A stretch of 7,162 bases of DNA from Tannerella sp. (lineage in GTDB: Bacteria > Bacteroidota > Bacteroidia > Bacteroidales > Tannerellaceae): assembly GCA_031283915.1 (NCBI GenBank), contig JAITAY010000176.1:1-7162 (forward strand). Reading direction: 5' to 3'. A program made the position numbers and the translations under genes. Below are positions 6,507-7,162 of this stretch, piece by piece; the stretch's first letter is position 1, and every line of letters starts with the position of its first letter. The notes below the pieces were generated by a model. The model ran no database searches. It was not told where the DNA came from and saw only the letters and a list, made by a program, of their open reading frames with translations.

Positions 6507-7162
6507 ATGGTACGCTATCTTGACCCCAAAAACGATTTGCCCTTCAAGCGGATCTTCGGCGAACATCCCGACCTGCTGAAGAGTTTCCTCAATGCACTGC
6601 TGCCGCTCGAAGAAGAGCAACAGATAGAAAGTCTGGAATATCTCCCGACGGAGCAGTTGCCGGAAAGCCCGGCCCGGAAAAACTCGATAGTGGACGTGCG
6701 GTGCATGGACAATTACGGGCGTCAGTTCATCGGAGAGATGCAAATGTTCTGGAGTACGGCCTTTCCAAACCGGATGCTGTTCAATGCTTCGAAAGCTTAC
6801 GTGCGTCAGCTGGACAGAGGCGAACATTATTATTTGCTGCAGCCGGTCTATAGCCTGGCACTCCTCAACGACGTTTTTGACAGGCAGACGGCGGAGTTTT
6901 ATCATCACTTCCAAATTGTGAACTGCCGGAATACGAATGAGGCCATCCGGGGACTGGAATTTGTACTGGTGGAGCTGCCGAAGTTCAAGCCGGAGAAGTG
7001 GGTAGACCGCCGGATGGCCGTGCTGTGGCTGCGTTTTTTGAAGGAAGTGAGAGAAAATTCCGCCCCCGGGGATTTGAAGGAGAGCGAAGATATCCGCCAA
7101 GCGTTGGACATGTGTGAGGAGGGAGCCTTCACGGAAGCCGAACTGTTTGCCTACGAGAAGTG
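6507..7162 (+). CDS. Rpn-family PD-(D/E)XK nuclease / putative transposase, 3' truncated by the window
   Basis: An open frame of 218 complete codons runs off the window end without a stop. The N-terminus MVRYLDPKNDLPFKRIFGEHPDLLKSFLN is typical of the PD-(D/E)XK family labelled Rpn recombination-promoting nuclease/putative transposase. The nuclease signature is Asp63 in SIVDVRC, then Glu77 and Gln79 in FIGEMQM (D...ExQ). FNASKAYVRQL and YSLALLNDVF are also family-like. Known members such as E. coli RpnA are DNA endonucleases that raise RecA-independent recombination; others act in phage defence. The exact role here is not established. The start is fixed by an in-frame stop at 6492 and by the promoter. 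Family proteins are often about 280-310 residues, so roughly a quarter may be missing. Confidence 0.85.
   Translation, partial: MVRYLDPKNDLPFKRIFGEHPDLLKSFLNALLPLEEEQQIESLEYLPTEQLPESPARKNSIVDVRCMDNYGRQFIGEMQMFWSTAFPNRMLFNASKAYVRQLDRGEHYYLLQPVYSLALLNDVFDRQTAEFYHHFQIVNCRNTNEAIRGLEFVLVELPKFKPEKWVDRRMAVLWLRFLKEVRENSAPGDLKESEDIRQALDMCEEGAFTEAELFAYEK

Noticed and set aside
6480..7100. 206-residue open frame on the minus strand opposite the nuclease gene
   Set aside because: The plus-strand frame has a promoter and clear family motifs; the antisense frame has neither.
1..7162. CRISPR array, tRNA or rRNA genes, toxin-antitoxin pair, prophage genes
   Set aside because: No regularly spaced repeats, no tRNA- or rRNA-like sequence and no related coding signatures were seen on either strand.

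Overview
The window looks like a chromosomal segment from the phylum Bacteroidota, probably order Bacteroidales. Support comes from two upstream sites matching the TAnnTTTG -7 promoter box of that phylum, mostly weak or absent Shine-Dalgarno sequences, protein motifs of Bacteroidales type, and a fused hisIE next to an ftsE-lysC-lysA block. Base composition is moderate, near 50% GC by eye. Species cannot be named from the sequence alone.

Layout: positions 1-336 are noncoding, with a 12-bp tandem duplication, an A-tract and a candidate promoter. From 337 to 3073 lie hisH, hisA, hisF and hisIE, all on the plus strand with gaps of 3, 4 and 21 bases. Together they cover the middle of histidine biosynthesis, from phosphoribosyl-ATP to imidazole glycerol phosphate plus AICAR. 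Missing from the window are hisG, hisB, hisC and hisD. An FtsE-type ABC ATPase (3078-3752) follows 4 bases after hisIE, with its ribosome binding site inside the end of hisIE. Next come aspartate kinase lysC (3785-5110) and diaminopimelate decarboxylase lysA (5145-6302). LysC and LysA are the first and last steps of the diaminopimelate/lysine pathway. All seven genes could be one transcript, since no gap between them exceeds 34 bases.

After lysA, 6303-6506 is noncoding and holds a hairpin, competing inverted repeats and a near-ideal Bacteroidota promoter (TTTTG, 20 bases, TATCTTTG). This promoter drives a PD-(D/E)XK nuclease of the Rpn/putative transposase family (6507 to the window end, 3' truncated). 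That gene starts a separate, probably accessory, unit.

I found no convincing new biological system. The most notable points are the placement of a lone ftsE between histidine and lysine genes, a 13-bp motif shared by the two intergenic regions flanking the gene block, heptamer repeats between lysC and lysA, and the inverted repeats overlapping the nuclease promoter.
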